Origin: Labilibacter marinus
GTDB lineage: Bacteria; Bacteroidota; Bacteroidia; Bacteroidales; Marinilabiliaceae
Assembly (NCBI RefSeq): GCF_001659685.2
Contig: NZ_LXYE02000001.1
Coordinates: 352,441 to 416,440, forward strand
Length of the DNA stretch: 64,000 nt
Direction of reading: 5' to 3'
Part shown: positions 28,345-36,606 of the stretch, piece by piece
Position numbering within the stretch: position 1 is the stretch's first letter
How the letters are laid out: every line of letters begins with the position of its first letter
Notes under the pieces: model-generated
The model's input: the letters and a program-made list of their open reading frames with translations, nothing else
What the model was told of the DNA's origin: nothing
Database searches by the model: none
Made by a program: the position numbers and the translations under genes

Positions 28345-28376
28345 AAAAGAGGCCATCTCATTTGAGACAGCCACCA
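28345..28376 (-). terminator. Terminator of the DUF6261-like gene
   Basis: On the minus strand, GGCTGTCTC-AAAT-GAGATGGCC forms a 9-bp stem with two wobbles, followed by TCTTTTGTTTT, about 30 bp past the gene end. Confidence 0.6.
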
Positions 28377-28401
28377 TTAAACTATGAAGTGTTGCTAAAT
28401 A

Positions 28402-29118
28402 TTAATTATTGCTTTGTGTTTTACTATAACGCATAGCAACCGTATTGTTATATGCTTCAATTAACTCGTTGAGTTTATTCACCAGGGAGGTTAGTGCTTC
28501 CGACGGGTTAAGCACCATATTGGCATCTATAAATGTGACTAATTCATCCCATTTAATAGTGGCCTCTTTAATTAACTCAACAGTTTTTACATCATCATCG
28601 TCCGCTTTTTCATCCAGACGATTTAAATACTGGGTATTAAACTGCTTGTTGGTACTAATCATATGATCGCACACATCGCTTAAGCCAAGTAATTCGATAG
28701 CTGCTGCAGCTTCAGGTTGTTTTAAATCATTACCTAAATTAGTTAATACTGAAGTTTGTGCCTGGTAATTTAATCTATATATTTTTTTACCATACTTGTC
28801 AATACTTCTTAAAATTAGACGAGCAGCTTCCGACTTAGCATCGTCGAAATGTCTTGTGTAGGCATCAGCAATGTTTTTTACAAGTCGAATATCTGTATCT
28901 CTATCGGTGTCTAATTCTGTTAAACTTGATGTAAATGCGCTTGCCAGCTCGTTTTTAAAGTTATTACTTAAATTAAGCGTAGCTTGCACCAGAGCATCAA
29001 CTTGAGTTTGCAGCTTTAAAGCGGCAATATCTACTTTTTTACAGGTACTTCCTGCATCTTCAAAAAATTGTAGGCGTTCCGAATTTCTGTACTTCGAAAA
29101 GCTAGGATTTTGTTCCAT
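28402..29118 (-). CDS. Hypothetical helical protein, DUF6261-like
   Basis: About 238 residues, almost wholly alpha-helical by pattern, with no signal peptide or membrane segment, so probably cytoplasmic. The start 'SFSKYRNSERLQFFED', central 'YTRHFDDAKSEAARLILRSIDKYGKKIYRLNYQAQTS' region and C-terminal 'LNELIEAYNNTVAMR' resemble the Bacteroidetes DUF6261 family, whose function is unknown. Two in-frame ATG codons (29124 and 29118) are possible. The second is given. It is a single gene with a terminator, and reads away from the 41-bp hairpin array. Confidence 0.6.
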   Translation of the reverse strand: MEQNPSFSKYRNSERLQFFEDAGSTCKKVDIAALKLQTQVDALVQATLNLSNNFKNELASAFTSSLTELDTDRDTDIRLVKNIADAYTRHFDDAKSEAARLILRSIDKYGKKIYRLNYQAQTSVLTNLGNDLKQPEAAAAIELLGLSDVCDHMISTNKQFNTQYLNRLDEKADDDDVKTVELIKEATIKWDELVTFIDANMVLNPSEALTSLVNKLNELIEAYNNTVAMRYSKTQSNN

Positions 29119-29390
29119 AATCATTAAATTTTAAGAACTCAATTGGTTAAAGTCTATTTACATTAATCAGTTGAGTTAAGAGGTTAAACATTTAAAAACG
29201 CAACACTTCATAGTTATTGTTTAATATCACGGCTTCTTGCTTTATAGGCAATAAGCTATGGTATATTCTGTTATTCAACGTTATCAATACTTTAAATTAT
29301 AATTTTTATATCAAGAGACCATATAAATCGTTAACAAAATTCAGATTAAACACATGATAGGCGTGCAATTTTTCACCAACTAAGACGCGC

Positions 29391-29636
29391 TGTCTAGGGC
29401 AGCGACTAAAAACACGACTTGCAAAGCTTCGTGCCCACGGCAGGAATGTTTCGGAGTGCCAAGAAAGCTTCGTGCCCTGGGCATTGCAGTATGGGAACGA
29501 CAGAAAAGCTTCCTGCCAGCGGCGAGAAGCTTTGGGAATGAAAGGAAAGGTTCCTGCCGCGGGCATCAAGCCTTTTCCTGGAAAAAATGACGTCCTGCCC
29601 ACAGGAGTTAAGCAAATAGGGGAGTTGAACAGGTTT
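29391..29636. repeat. Array of six 41-bp units, each with a hairpin core
   Basis: Cores start at 29391, 29432, 29473, 29514, 29555 and 29596, exactly 41 bp apart. They read TGTCTAGGGCA, TGCCCACGGCA, TGCCCTGGGCA, TGCCAGCGGCG, TGCCGCGGGCA and TGCCCACAGGA, each a near-palindrome. Most are preceded by AAAGCTTCG/AAAGCTTCC. The units are otherwise diverged, and some changes keep pairing, e.g. CGCTGTC-TAG-GGCAGCG in unit 1 and TCCTG-CCCA-CAGGA in unit 6. The block is far more GC-rich than its surroundings. It lies in an 859-bp gap (29125-29983) without a convincing gene. Confidence 0.7.
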
Positions 29637-29795
29637 AAATAACTAGCTATGGGTTTTAACCCAGAGAATTAAGATTTCGTACACCTGGGTTTTAACCCCA
29701 ATATATAGGCTAAAGCCGACTATGCGCTTGTATAAATTTACCTAGGTTAAAACCTAGGGCTAGTAAATGATGATGAGTATGCTGATGGAATGATT
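29631..29795. repeat. About 160-bp direct repeat, copy A
   Basis: Nearly identical to 33441-33613. It contains the palindromes GGGTTTTAACCC (twice) and CCTAGGTTAAAACCTAGG, the shared phrase 'AGGCTAAAGCCGACT', and ends 'GCTGATGGAATGATT'. The two copies bracket the OmpA-family and TPR/propeller genes. It looks like a mobile or dispersed non-coding element. Confidence 0.8.
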
Positions 29796-29983
29796 TATGG
29801 ACAATTATAGGTATATCCAGCTAAAAATTTTGTAATGATATTATATAACTGAAATGTAACTTTACATAAATAAATTCGTTTACAGATGATCCGTTTACAC
29901 TGGTTTATGGCAGTTCTTGCTGTAATCTTAACATTAAACGAACCTATTTAAATATATTCAACACAACATAATTCCATTTAATA

Positions 29984-31375
29984 ATGAGGAAACTCTACCT
30001 AAAGTATCTTATAGCATTAAGTATTATTTTCACCTGGTTCCAATCATCTGCGCAAGTTCAGAATATGGTACTTAACCCTAGTTTTGAGGTGTATGAAGAA
30101 TGTCCTCAAGGTTACACTAATATGAATAGGTCGCATATATTAATACCTAACTGGACCTATCCAACGGCTACTACTCCCGATTATTTTAATGAGTGTGGTT
30201 TGGGCGAAGTAAAAGTGCCCGATAATTTTGCAGGATACAGCAAGGCTAAATCGGGTAAAGGTTACGTAGGAGCCATTTTAAGTGGTAGTAATCGCAATTT
30301 CAGAGAATACATTCAAGGTACCTTAGACGGCTCTATGGTTGCTGGTCAAAAGTATTGCATTTCATTCTGGTACAAATTAGCATCGGGAAGTAAATTTGCT
30401 GTTGACCAGTTGAGCATGCATTTTACAACCGCAAAAATACTTAATGATAACAATTCCTTTTTACAATTAACGGCCGATTTAACGAACAAAGAAGGTTTGT
30501 TTTTAGACAATACAGAAGAATGGGTGCAATTCTGTCAAGTATATACGGCAAAAGGAGGTGAGCAGTGCTTTGTTGTGGGTAACTTTAATAATTACGACCA
30601 TACAAACTATGTAGTTACTGGTCGTGATACTAAAAATAAAAAAGGCAAATCATATGCATATTACTTTTTCGACGATTTTGATATGCGTCCGCTAGTTGAT
30701 TGTAATATGTGTGCATGCGTTCCTAAAGATTTAAAAACCACGCTTATTGATTCCGCTTATACAGGAGGTCAAAATCCTTTTACGGGTCATGTAGATAAAA
30801 TAAAAGATGATGGTATCATCAGCATAGGAATAACAGGAGGAGAAGCTCCTTATAATATTGAATGGAGTAACGGAACAAAAAATGCACGAAAAATTGAGCA
30901 CCTAAAAGCAGGTTCATATACGTACTATGTAAGTGATAAAAACAATTGCCACTCGGAGGGTACTGTTATTTTTAAAGAGCCTGTACTGCCTAAGGATGCT
31001 TTTACCGAAGGATTGAGAAATATTGAAGAAGGAGGAGCGCTAATTTTAAATAATATTTTCTTCGAAACTGCTAAGAGTACGCTTTTACCCACTTCTTTTG
31101 AAGAGCTTGATAAAGTAGTTGATTTTTTAAAAGAAGGAACAGTTAGTTTGATTGAAATTAGTGGTCATACTGATGATGTGGGTTCTGATAAGTTAAATCA
31201 AAATTTAAGTCAACAACGCGCACAATCTGTAGTTAAGTATCTTGTTAGTAAGGGTGTCGAGGCTCAAAGAATTAAAGGTGTGGGGTATGGAGAATCTAGG
31301 TTTTTAGATACCAATAAAACCGAAGCTGGACGATCAAATAATCGTCGTGTCGAATTTTTAGTACTAAAAAAATAA
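29984..31375 (+). CDS. OmpA-family protein with N-terminal jelly-roll-like and SprB-like repeat domains
   Basis: A 463-residue outer-membrane-associated protein with a signal peptide (to SSAQ). Residues about 25-240 begin 'NMVLNPSFEVYEECPQGYTNMN', the carbohydrate-binding-like domain often found before OmpA domains in Bacteroidetes. Residues about 275-330 ('ISIGITGGEAPYNIEWSNG ... GSYTYYVSDKNNC') form an SprB-type repeat. The C-terminal 110 residues are an OmpA peptidoglycan-binding domain ('EISGHTDDVGSDKLNQNLSQQRAQSVVKYL', 'RSNNRRVEFLV'). The next gene starts 7 bp downstream, so the two form an operon. Likely role is linking a surface module to the cell wall. Confidence 0.88.
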   Translation: MRKLYLKYLIALSIIFTWFQSSAQVQNMVLNPSFEVYEECPQGYTNMNRSHILIPNWTYPTATTPDYFNECGLGEVKVPDNFAGYSKAKSGKGYVGAILSGSNRNFREYIQGTLDGSMVAGQKYCISFWYKLASGSKFAVDQLSMHFTTAKILNDNNSFLQLTADLTNKEGLFLDNTEEWVQFCQVYTAKGGEQCFVVGNFNNYDHTNYVVTGRDTKNKKGKSYAYYFFDDFDMRPLVDCNMCACVPKDLKTTLIDSAYTGGQNPFTGHVDKIKDDGIISIGITGGEAPYNIEWSNGTKNARKIEHLKAGSYTYYVSDKNNCHSEGTVIFKEPVLPKDAFTEGLRNIEEGGALILNNIFFETAKSTLLPTSFEELDKVVDFLKEGTVSLIEISGHTDDVGSDKLNQNLSQQRAQSVVKYLVSKGVEAQRIKGVGYGESRFLDTNKTEAGRSNNRRVEFLVLKK

Positions 31376-31382
31376 GCGCTTA

Positions 31383-33398
31383 ATGATGAATTCAAAAAAA
31401 ATAAATATACTCGTCCTATCATTGCTAATATCAACTATTAGTTTAGCTCAGAATCCTAAAAGAGTAATTACTAGTAATTTATTCAAAGGCATGGAAGCGC
31501 GTACAAGCGCCGATATTGATAATGAACTTGATAAGGCTAAAGAAAGTTTAGATAAGGTATTATTAAAAGAACCTGAATCGGCCATGGCTCATTTAGGACT
31601 TGCCATGGTTTACTCCTACGATAAATATTCTAACAAAGACTTTATTAAAGGCTTGGCACACTTTAATAAAGCTTATAAGACACAATCGCAGTTTACAGAC
31701 GGAGATATAGCTGTTATAGATGATTTGGTATTTAAACTAGATAGAACGAGAAGAAGTAGAGCTTTAAGTGACAATATGAGTTGGCTGCATCAACAGATAG
31801 AAGATAAGTTGATTAAGTTTATACGAGAGGAAAATAATACCGATTATGCCAAGAGTTTCTTAAATGAATTTCCTGATTCGAAATACTATGCCAATGTTTC
31901 ACATATTCTGACCTACATAAAGTTTCGAGAAGCCGAGAATGAAAATACTGTTGCTGCATTGAATCAATTTTTAAAGGATTATCCAGAATCAGCTCAAGCT
32001 GATATAGCAAAAAAGATGCGCAATGACTTAGCCTATAAAAATGCTATAAGTGATGGCTCATTAAATAGTTATCAGAATTTTATTGAAAAATATCCGGAGG
32101 CTAAGCAGGTTGAAGAAGTTAAGAAGCTGATGGTAGGAATAGCTTTTAAAGAAGCATGCGATAAAAATACACTTGAAGCTATTGAGCGTTTTATGGTAGA
32201 TTTTCCTCATTCATCAAAACTATCACAAGCCAAAGTCATAAAACATAAATTGCTTTTTGAGTGGGCTAAGCGTGAAAATAACTTAGAGGCTTACAATAAG
32301 TTTGTGTCTTCATGCCCCGATGGCAGTCGTTTTGTGGATATTTTCAATCTAAAAGCTAGTGTATTGGCAGAGCAGGTGCTTAAGGAGTTTCCATCCGAAA
32401 ATTACCAGTTTATAAAAGGGTTTGATAACCAAGAATTGAATGATTTTGGCGGAGGAATTGCTAAACGCCCAAATGGAGAGCTGGTAGTAGCTGCATCATC
32501 GCGCAAAGCAGAAGGCCAAATGTATGACTCTTGGCTTTTAGGCTTAGATGCTAGTGGGAAAATGATTTGGAATATGTTTTTAGGAAACCGTTTTGATGAT
32601 TTGGTAAACAAGGTTAGCATAAGTGCACAGAACGAAATTTACGTTGCAGGTATTACGGGCGCTATAACGGATAGTTTGAAAGGCCAAGGCTGGCTTTATA
32701 AACTTGATGCCAATGGCAACAATATATTTAATCAAAGAATTGATATTGATGAAGTACTTGATTTTGTAGTTTATCCCGACAATAATATTTTAATTGCAGG
32801 CTATAGCAAAAAAACAAATGAATCAACTTTTACGCCTAATTTGGTAAAACTCAATGCCAATGGTAAAAAGTTATGGTCGCGTGCTTACTCAGGTAAGGGT
32901 AAGGTTTATAGTTTAGCTAATGATGCGGAGGGCATTGCTTATGTTGCCGCTGGCAATTGGATTTTTGCTATTAATCAAGCAGGGTATTTAAAATGGGATT
33001 TATTATTGGATCAAGATATAAAATGTACCGCTGTAAGTATTAATACGAACAATAAATTAGTCTTTGCTGGTTTAAATCCTACAGGAGCTTTTGCAAGTGC
33101 ATATAATATTGATGGAGAAAAGCTTTGGGAATCTCCTATTGGTGTTTCTGAAAATGGGAATGTTGAACAAATTATAGCCTTGCCAGATCATAGTTTTGTT
33201 ATTGCAGGAACATTTAATAACAAAATAAAGGTTGTCCATATAGATGAAACAGGTAGTATTAAATCAGAAAAAGAATTTAGTTTGCCACAAGGAATTAAAC
33301 TAAACGATTTGACCGCTATTGATGGTAATTTTATAGCCATCAGTGCTACAAGATTATCGGAAAAAGGTGATTTAATTGTTTTTAAAATGGAGCTATAG
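31383..33398 (+). CDS. Secreted TPR-like / beta-propeller protein
   Basis: A 671-residue protein with a signal peptide (to SLAQ). Residues about 40-110 look like a TPR unit ('AMAHLGLAMVYSYDKYSNKD'). Residues about 150-330 contain four repeats of about 45 residues with the pattern F..EYP.S....A, helical and TPR/Sel1-like. Residues about 345-670 are a beta-propeller-like series ('GGGIAKRPNGELVVAASSR', 'KLDANGNNIFNQRIDIDEVLDFVVYPDNNILIAGYS' type blades). It has no enzyme signature. Its coupling to the OmpA-family gene suggests a periplasmic or surface scaffold. This layout is recognised only in general terms. Confidence 0.7.
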   Translation: MMNSKKINILVLSLLISTISLAQNPKRVITSNLFKGMEARTSADIDNELDKAKESLDKVLLKEPESAMAHLGLAMVYSYDKYSNKDFIKGLAHFNKAYKTQSQFTDGDIAVIDDLVFKLDRTRRSRALSDNMSWLHQQIEDKLIKFIREENNTDYAKSFLNEFPDSKYYANVSHILTYIKFREAENENTVAALNQFLKDYPESAQADIAKKMRNDLAYKNAISDGSLNSYQNFIEKYPEAKQVEEVKKLMVGIAFKEACDKNTLEAIERFMVDFPHSSKLSQAKVIKHKLLFEWAKRENNLEAYNKFVSSCPDGSRFVDIFNLKASVLAEQVLKEFPSENYQFIKGFDNQELNDFGGGIAKRPNGELVVAASSRKAEGQMYDSWLLGLDASGKMIWNMFLGNRFDDLVNKVSISAQNEIYVAGITGAITDSLKGQGWLYKLDANGNNIFNQRIDIDEVLDFVVYPDNNILIAGYSKKTNESTFTPNLVKLNANGKKLWSRAYSGKGKVYSLANDAEGIAYVAAGNWIFAINQAGYLKWDLLLDQDIKCTAVSINTNNKLVFAGLNPTGAFASAYNIDGEKLWESPIGVSENGNVEQIIALPDHSFVIAGTFNNKIKVVHIDETGSIKSEKEFSLPQGIKLNDLTAIDGNFIAISATRLSEKGDLIVFKMEL

Positions 33399-33440
33399 TG
33401 TAAAAATGCCTTGTTGCAGGTACTCTTCATCTAGCGAGGA

Positions 33441-33613
33441 AGGTTTAGATGGGTATAACTAGCTCTGGGTTTTAACCCAGAGAATTAAGATATGGTATAC
33501 CAGGGTTTTAACCCAAATATATTTAGGCTAAAGCCGACTGTGCGCTTGTGTATATTTACCTAGGTTAAAACCTAGGCCTAGTGAATGATGATGAATATGC
33601 TGATGGAATGATT
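33441..33613. repeat. About 160-bp direct repeat, copy B
   Basis: Second copy of the element at 29631-29795, in the same orientation, with a 4-bp insertion near its left end and a few substitutions. It abuts the stop codon of the ABC transporter gene. Same palindromes: CTGGGTTTTAACCCAG and CCTAGGTTAAAACCTAGG. Confidence 0.8.
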
Positions 33614-33614
33614 G

Positions 33615-35339
33615 CTACAATTCAATCACTTTGTTAGCAAAATCCAACACTTTGTTTTTACGTGATACGATAAAGGCAATATCTACTTGTTGCTTGCATT
33701 TTTCAATGATATAATGCACATCTTCTTCGTCCAGCGAAGAAAACACTTCATCTAATATTAACACTTTAGGCTGACAAATTAACGCTCTTAAAAAAGCTAC
33801 CTTTTGCTTTTGTCCGTCGGAAAGGTTAACACCATCCTTACCAATTACCCAATCGAGATGAGAGGTTTCTTTTAGTCCGATAAACTGGATAAATTCTTCT
33901 TTAAAATCAGGATTAATGGATGTTCCGCTGTATTCAATGTTTTGTAGGATACTACCATTAATCATTAGGCTGTCAGTTCCTAGATAGATGCAAAGCTTTC
34001 TTTTTTGAGCTGCAGATATGTTGTTTTGCTCATTAAATAAAATATGGCCTTGCGTAGGCAAATAGAATTCAGGTATAAGGTTTAATAAGGTTGTTTTTCC
34101 TGTACCCGTTTTTCCTTTTACCCCAACAATATCACCTTTATAAAACTGGTAGTTTATGTTTTCTATAACAGAGCGCTGATCATCGGGATATGAAAAGCTG
34201 ACGTTTTTGAATTGAAGCGATTCAACATGCTCCAGAGAGTTTTTTTCTGCTGTCGTGGTAGACTGCTCTTCTTCTTCATCTAACAGGTTGAAAATCTTTT
34301 TGGTGCTGACTAAGGCAACATGTAGCTGCCCCCATGCTTGCGCTACTTTTTTAACAGGTTTGTAGGCTGTTTTTACCAGATATAAAAAGAAAACAATATC
34401 ACCTAAAGTACCTGAACCTTGTGCCAGCTTATAACTGTAAAACACATAAATCACAGATAGAACAATCATTCCTAAGAAATCACTTCCCGGGTTTAAGGCA
34501 AATTTTAGTTTAATAAGTTTCAGGTTATGGCGGTAGTTTTCCTCAACCAAACCATTAAAAGTATCTACTTCCTCTTGCTCTTTCTTGTATGATTTAACTA
34601 GCTTAATGCGGTTTATCTTTTCTTCTAAAAATGCTGTGTAGTCACCTACGTTATCCGTTATTTTTTTACTCACTTTTTTAATGTGCTTGGTAATTCGGTC
34701 TATTAAAATAAGTGATAATGGAAAGTATAAAATAGTGAATAAGGAAAGCTCCCAACTCATGTAAAACATGACCGGTATAAAGATGAGCAAGTAGATAGAT
34801 GCTCTGGCCACTTCAATCAGCAGGTCAATAATTTCATTCAGCGTGCTTACATCATAGGTTATTCTGGAAACAACGTCTCCAGTCTTATTTTTATGAAAAA
34901 AGAAATAGGGTAGACGTACTACTTTATCATAAATATCGGATTTGAAATTTAGCAATATTTTTTGCGTAGCGGCATTCATAAATACTCTGCGCAGGTAATT
35001 AAATAGGGATAGTAGGAAATATAAACCGACAAAAATAAGGCACAATACCAGCATGCCTTCTAGTATGTCATCTTTACCTTTTAAGGTATCATTAAAAATT
35101 TTTACTTTCTCGTTGGTGATGGGGTTTTTGATGCTGAATTTTGCAGGCAGCTTGGCATTTTTTATCATTCCATCGGCAAAGGTTCCAGAAAACTTATCGA
35201 TTAAATCAATCAGGAATTTGAGCATAGAACCCGTAAATAGCTCTACCAAGCCCATTAATAGGGTGGCTAATACGCCGAGTGAAATAAGCTTTCTTTCTTT
35301 TTTGACGTACTTATATAGTCGTTGGGAATTACTTTGCAT
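33615..35339 (-). CDS. ABC transporter, fused membrane and ATPase domains, atypical ATPase
   Basis: A 574-residue half-transporter of the exporter type. The membrane domain (about 1-330) has six hydrophobic segments. The ATPase (about 350-574) has Walker A 'GKTGTGKTT', Walker B with catalytic Glu 'VLILDEVFSSLD', but the signature is LSDGQKQK rather than LSGGQ. At the H-loop, where 'ivaHR' is expected, the sequence reads 'FIVSRKNKV' with no His. It may therefore hydrolyse ATP slowly or act as the weaker half of a heterodimer. No partner half-transporter is adjacent. Substrate unknown. Confidence 0.85.
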   Translation of the reverse strand: MQSNSQRLYKYVKKERKLISLGVLATLLMGLVELFTGSMLKFLIDLIDKFSGTFADGMIKNAKLPAKFSIKNPITNEKVKIFNDTLKGKDDILEGMLVLCLIFVGLYFLLSLFNYLRRVFMNAATQKILLNFKSDIYDKVVRLPYFFFHKNKTGDVVSRITYDVSTLNEIIDLLIEVARASIYLLIFIPVMFYMSWELSLFTILYFPLSLILIDRITKHIKKVSKKITDNVGDYTAFLEEKINRIKLVKSYKKEQEEVDTFNGLVEENYRHNLKLIKLKFALNPGSDFLGMIVLSVIYVFYSYKLAQGSGTLGDIVFFLYLVKTAYKPVKKVAQAWGQLHVALVSTKKIFNLLDEEEEQSTTTAEKNSLEHVESLQFKNVSFSYPDDQRSVIENINYQFYKGDIVGVKGKTGTGKTTLLNLIPEFYLPTQGHILFNEQNNISAAQKRKLCIYLGTDSLMINGSILQNIEYSGTSINPDFKEEFIQFIGLKETSHLDWVIGKDGVNLSDGQKQKVAFLRALICQPKVLILDEVFSSLDEEDVHYIIEKCKQQVDIAFIVSRKNKVLDFANKVIEL

Positions 35340-35443
35340 ATTGTTTTAATTAAGGATTAAGATGAAAGTATAAATACATAAGACTGATTTGCAAGAAAAT
35401 ATAAGAATAGCCTTTCGTCTTTATACTTTTGTCTTATAGATTT

Positions 35444-36190
35444 CTATTTCGTGTACGCTGTTTCTAATTGATCGAAGGTATATTCCTTTTTTACAGAAAT
35501 GGTTTGCCAGGTATCATTAGCAATTGATGTAACAGGAACGGTTAATCGCCCTCCTAATAAATGAGGACGTAATGAGTTTTGGTTATCTATTTTATGGTCG
35601 TCGGGAATAAACTCAGCATGGCGGTTTGTCGACATAATATGTATTCCTCTTTCGCGTAAAATAGCTGCACTGGTTATTTGTGGTAACTCTCTGATGTCGG
35701 CATAATCTACTATTCGGCCAGATTCGCCATAGTAGGTAAGGCCAATAGCTGCAACGGCCCCAATAATTCCATCGTTGGTTCCTCCATGCCCTGACAAATG
35801 AACGCCTTTAGCGGCTTCCTTAGCTTCGGCTTGTGAGGTTTTTGTGCCCGTACATTTTATACCAAAGCTAATTAAAGGGCTTAAATCGTCATTTTCAGAT
35901 GCCACGCAAAAACCTGGATCGCTACCTTCGAAAAAGTTATTTTTGATATGCGCAATACCTAACTTTATTAAACGCTCGCGGTACGATTCATCAGGCGCTT
36001 CAATAACGCAGCATAAAGAAGAGTTGTGCGAAGTCATAGGCACATCAGGCGAGTGTAATAACTGCTGACGCACCACCATCGTTTGTTTACATTCCGCCGG
36101 AATAATATCGCCAAACCATCGCGCTAACTTACCTGTTCCTCTTCCACAATCAATGGTGTCTGTATCGTCAAATGCTACGTAAAATATCAT
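35444..36190 (-). CDS. TiaS-like kinase-domain protein (stand-alone)
   Basis: A 248-residue cytoplasmic protein. The N terminus 'YVAFDDTDTIDCGRGTGKLAR' matches the DDTD motif of archaeal TiaS (tRNA-Ile2 agmatinylcytidine synthetase). 'LLHSPDVPMTSHNSSL' aligns with the TiaS segment 'NP-x-VP-x-KTRGN', and 'LSGHGGTNDGIIGAVAAIGLTYYG' with its G-x-GxxGAxAAIG stretch. The OB-fold and zinc-ribbon parts of TiaS are absent. Bacteria make the equivalent tRNA change with TilS (lysidine), so this must do something else, perhaps a phosphotransfer on a small molecule or RNA. Neighbours give no clear answer. Confidence 0.6.
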   Translation of the reverse strand: MIFYVAFDDTDTIDCGRGTGKLARWFGDIIPAECKQTMVVRQQLLHSPDVPMTSHNSSLCCVIEAPDESYRERLIKLGIAHIKNNFFEGSDPGFCVASENDDLSPLISFGIKCTGTKTSQAEAKEAAKGVHLSGHGGTNDGIIGAVAAIGLTYYGESGRIVDYADIRELPQITSAAILRERGIHIMSTNRHAEFIPDDHKIDNQNSLRPHLLGGRLTVPVTSIANDTWQTISVKKEYTFDQLETAYTK

Positions 36191-36304
36191 TTTATTTTTT
36201 TTAGTATCGAGTGTTTTGCTAAATAACTTGTGTTTCTAGTTTCCGATGCAAAGTATGATTGTACATGTAATCAAAATGGTGATGCATCGATTGATTTATA
36301 TTTC

Positions 36305-36335
36305 TCATCTCCTGGGTTAAAACTCAGGGCTATTT
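36305..36335. repeat. Partial relative of the 160-bp repeat
   Basis: CCTGGGTTAAAACTCAGGGCTA resembles the last palindrome of the direct repeats (CCTAGGTTAAAACCTAGGGCTA at copy A). It shows that the element is dispersed, with only the hairpin kept here. Confidence 0.5.
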
Positions 36336-36399
36336 ATATTTTCGCACCTACAGTGCTTGATTTACATGATGTCAATAATCAATAGGAAAAGATGAATAA

Positions 36400-36605
36400 C
36401 TATTCTGATCAACAAATCACTTCCTACAGCTAAATGCGTATTTCATTAGCGAACTGTAAATCCCGTTTTCCCTTCTCCTTGTTCCCTTTCGCCTTCTTTT
36501 CTAAGCTGTAAATCACTGCCTACTGCCAACTGTGTACTGCTTCTAAAGCTGTAAATTCCTTTCTCCTTTTTTCTTTCTGCTTTCTCCTTCTTTTTTAAGC
36601 TGTAA
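36400..36605. repeat. Pyrimidine-rich tract with repeated CTGTAAAT
   Basis: CTGTAAAT recurs at least four times. The last three follow AAG (AAGCTGTAAAT) and are separated by strongly C/T-biased stretches such as CCTTTCTCCTTTTTTC and by ACTGCCTACTGCCAACTG. There is no open reading frame of note. It fills the gap between a TonB receptor end and the TiaS-like gene. Confidence 0.55.
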
Positions 36606-36606
36606 A

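Noticed and set aside
29306..29615. Two overlapping minus-strand open frames across the 41-bp array
   Set aside because: The 41-bp period is not a multiple of three, so each repeat is read in a different frame. The peptides show no consistent repeats and there is no start context. The frames are open because of GC-rich sequence.
29391..29636. CRISPR array
   Set aside because: The repeats are degenerate and contiguous with no constant repeat and variable spacer pattern, and no cas genes are nearby.
35444..36190. Periplasmic substrate-binding protein of the neighbouring ABC transporter
   Set aside because: There is no signal peptide, and the motifs match the TiaS kinase region instead. The ABC protein is of exporter type and would not need a binding protein.
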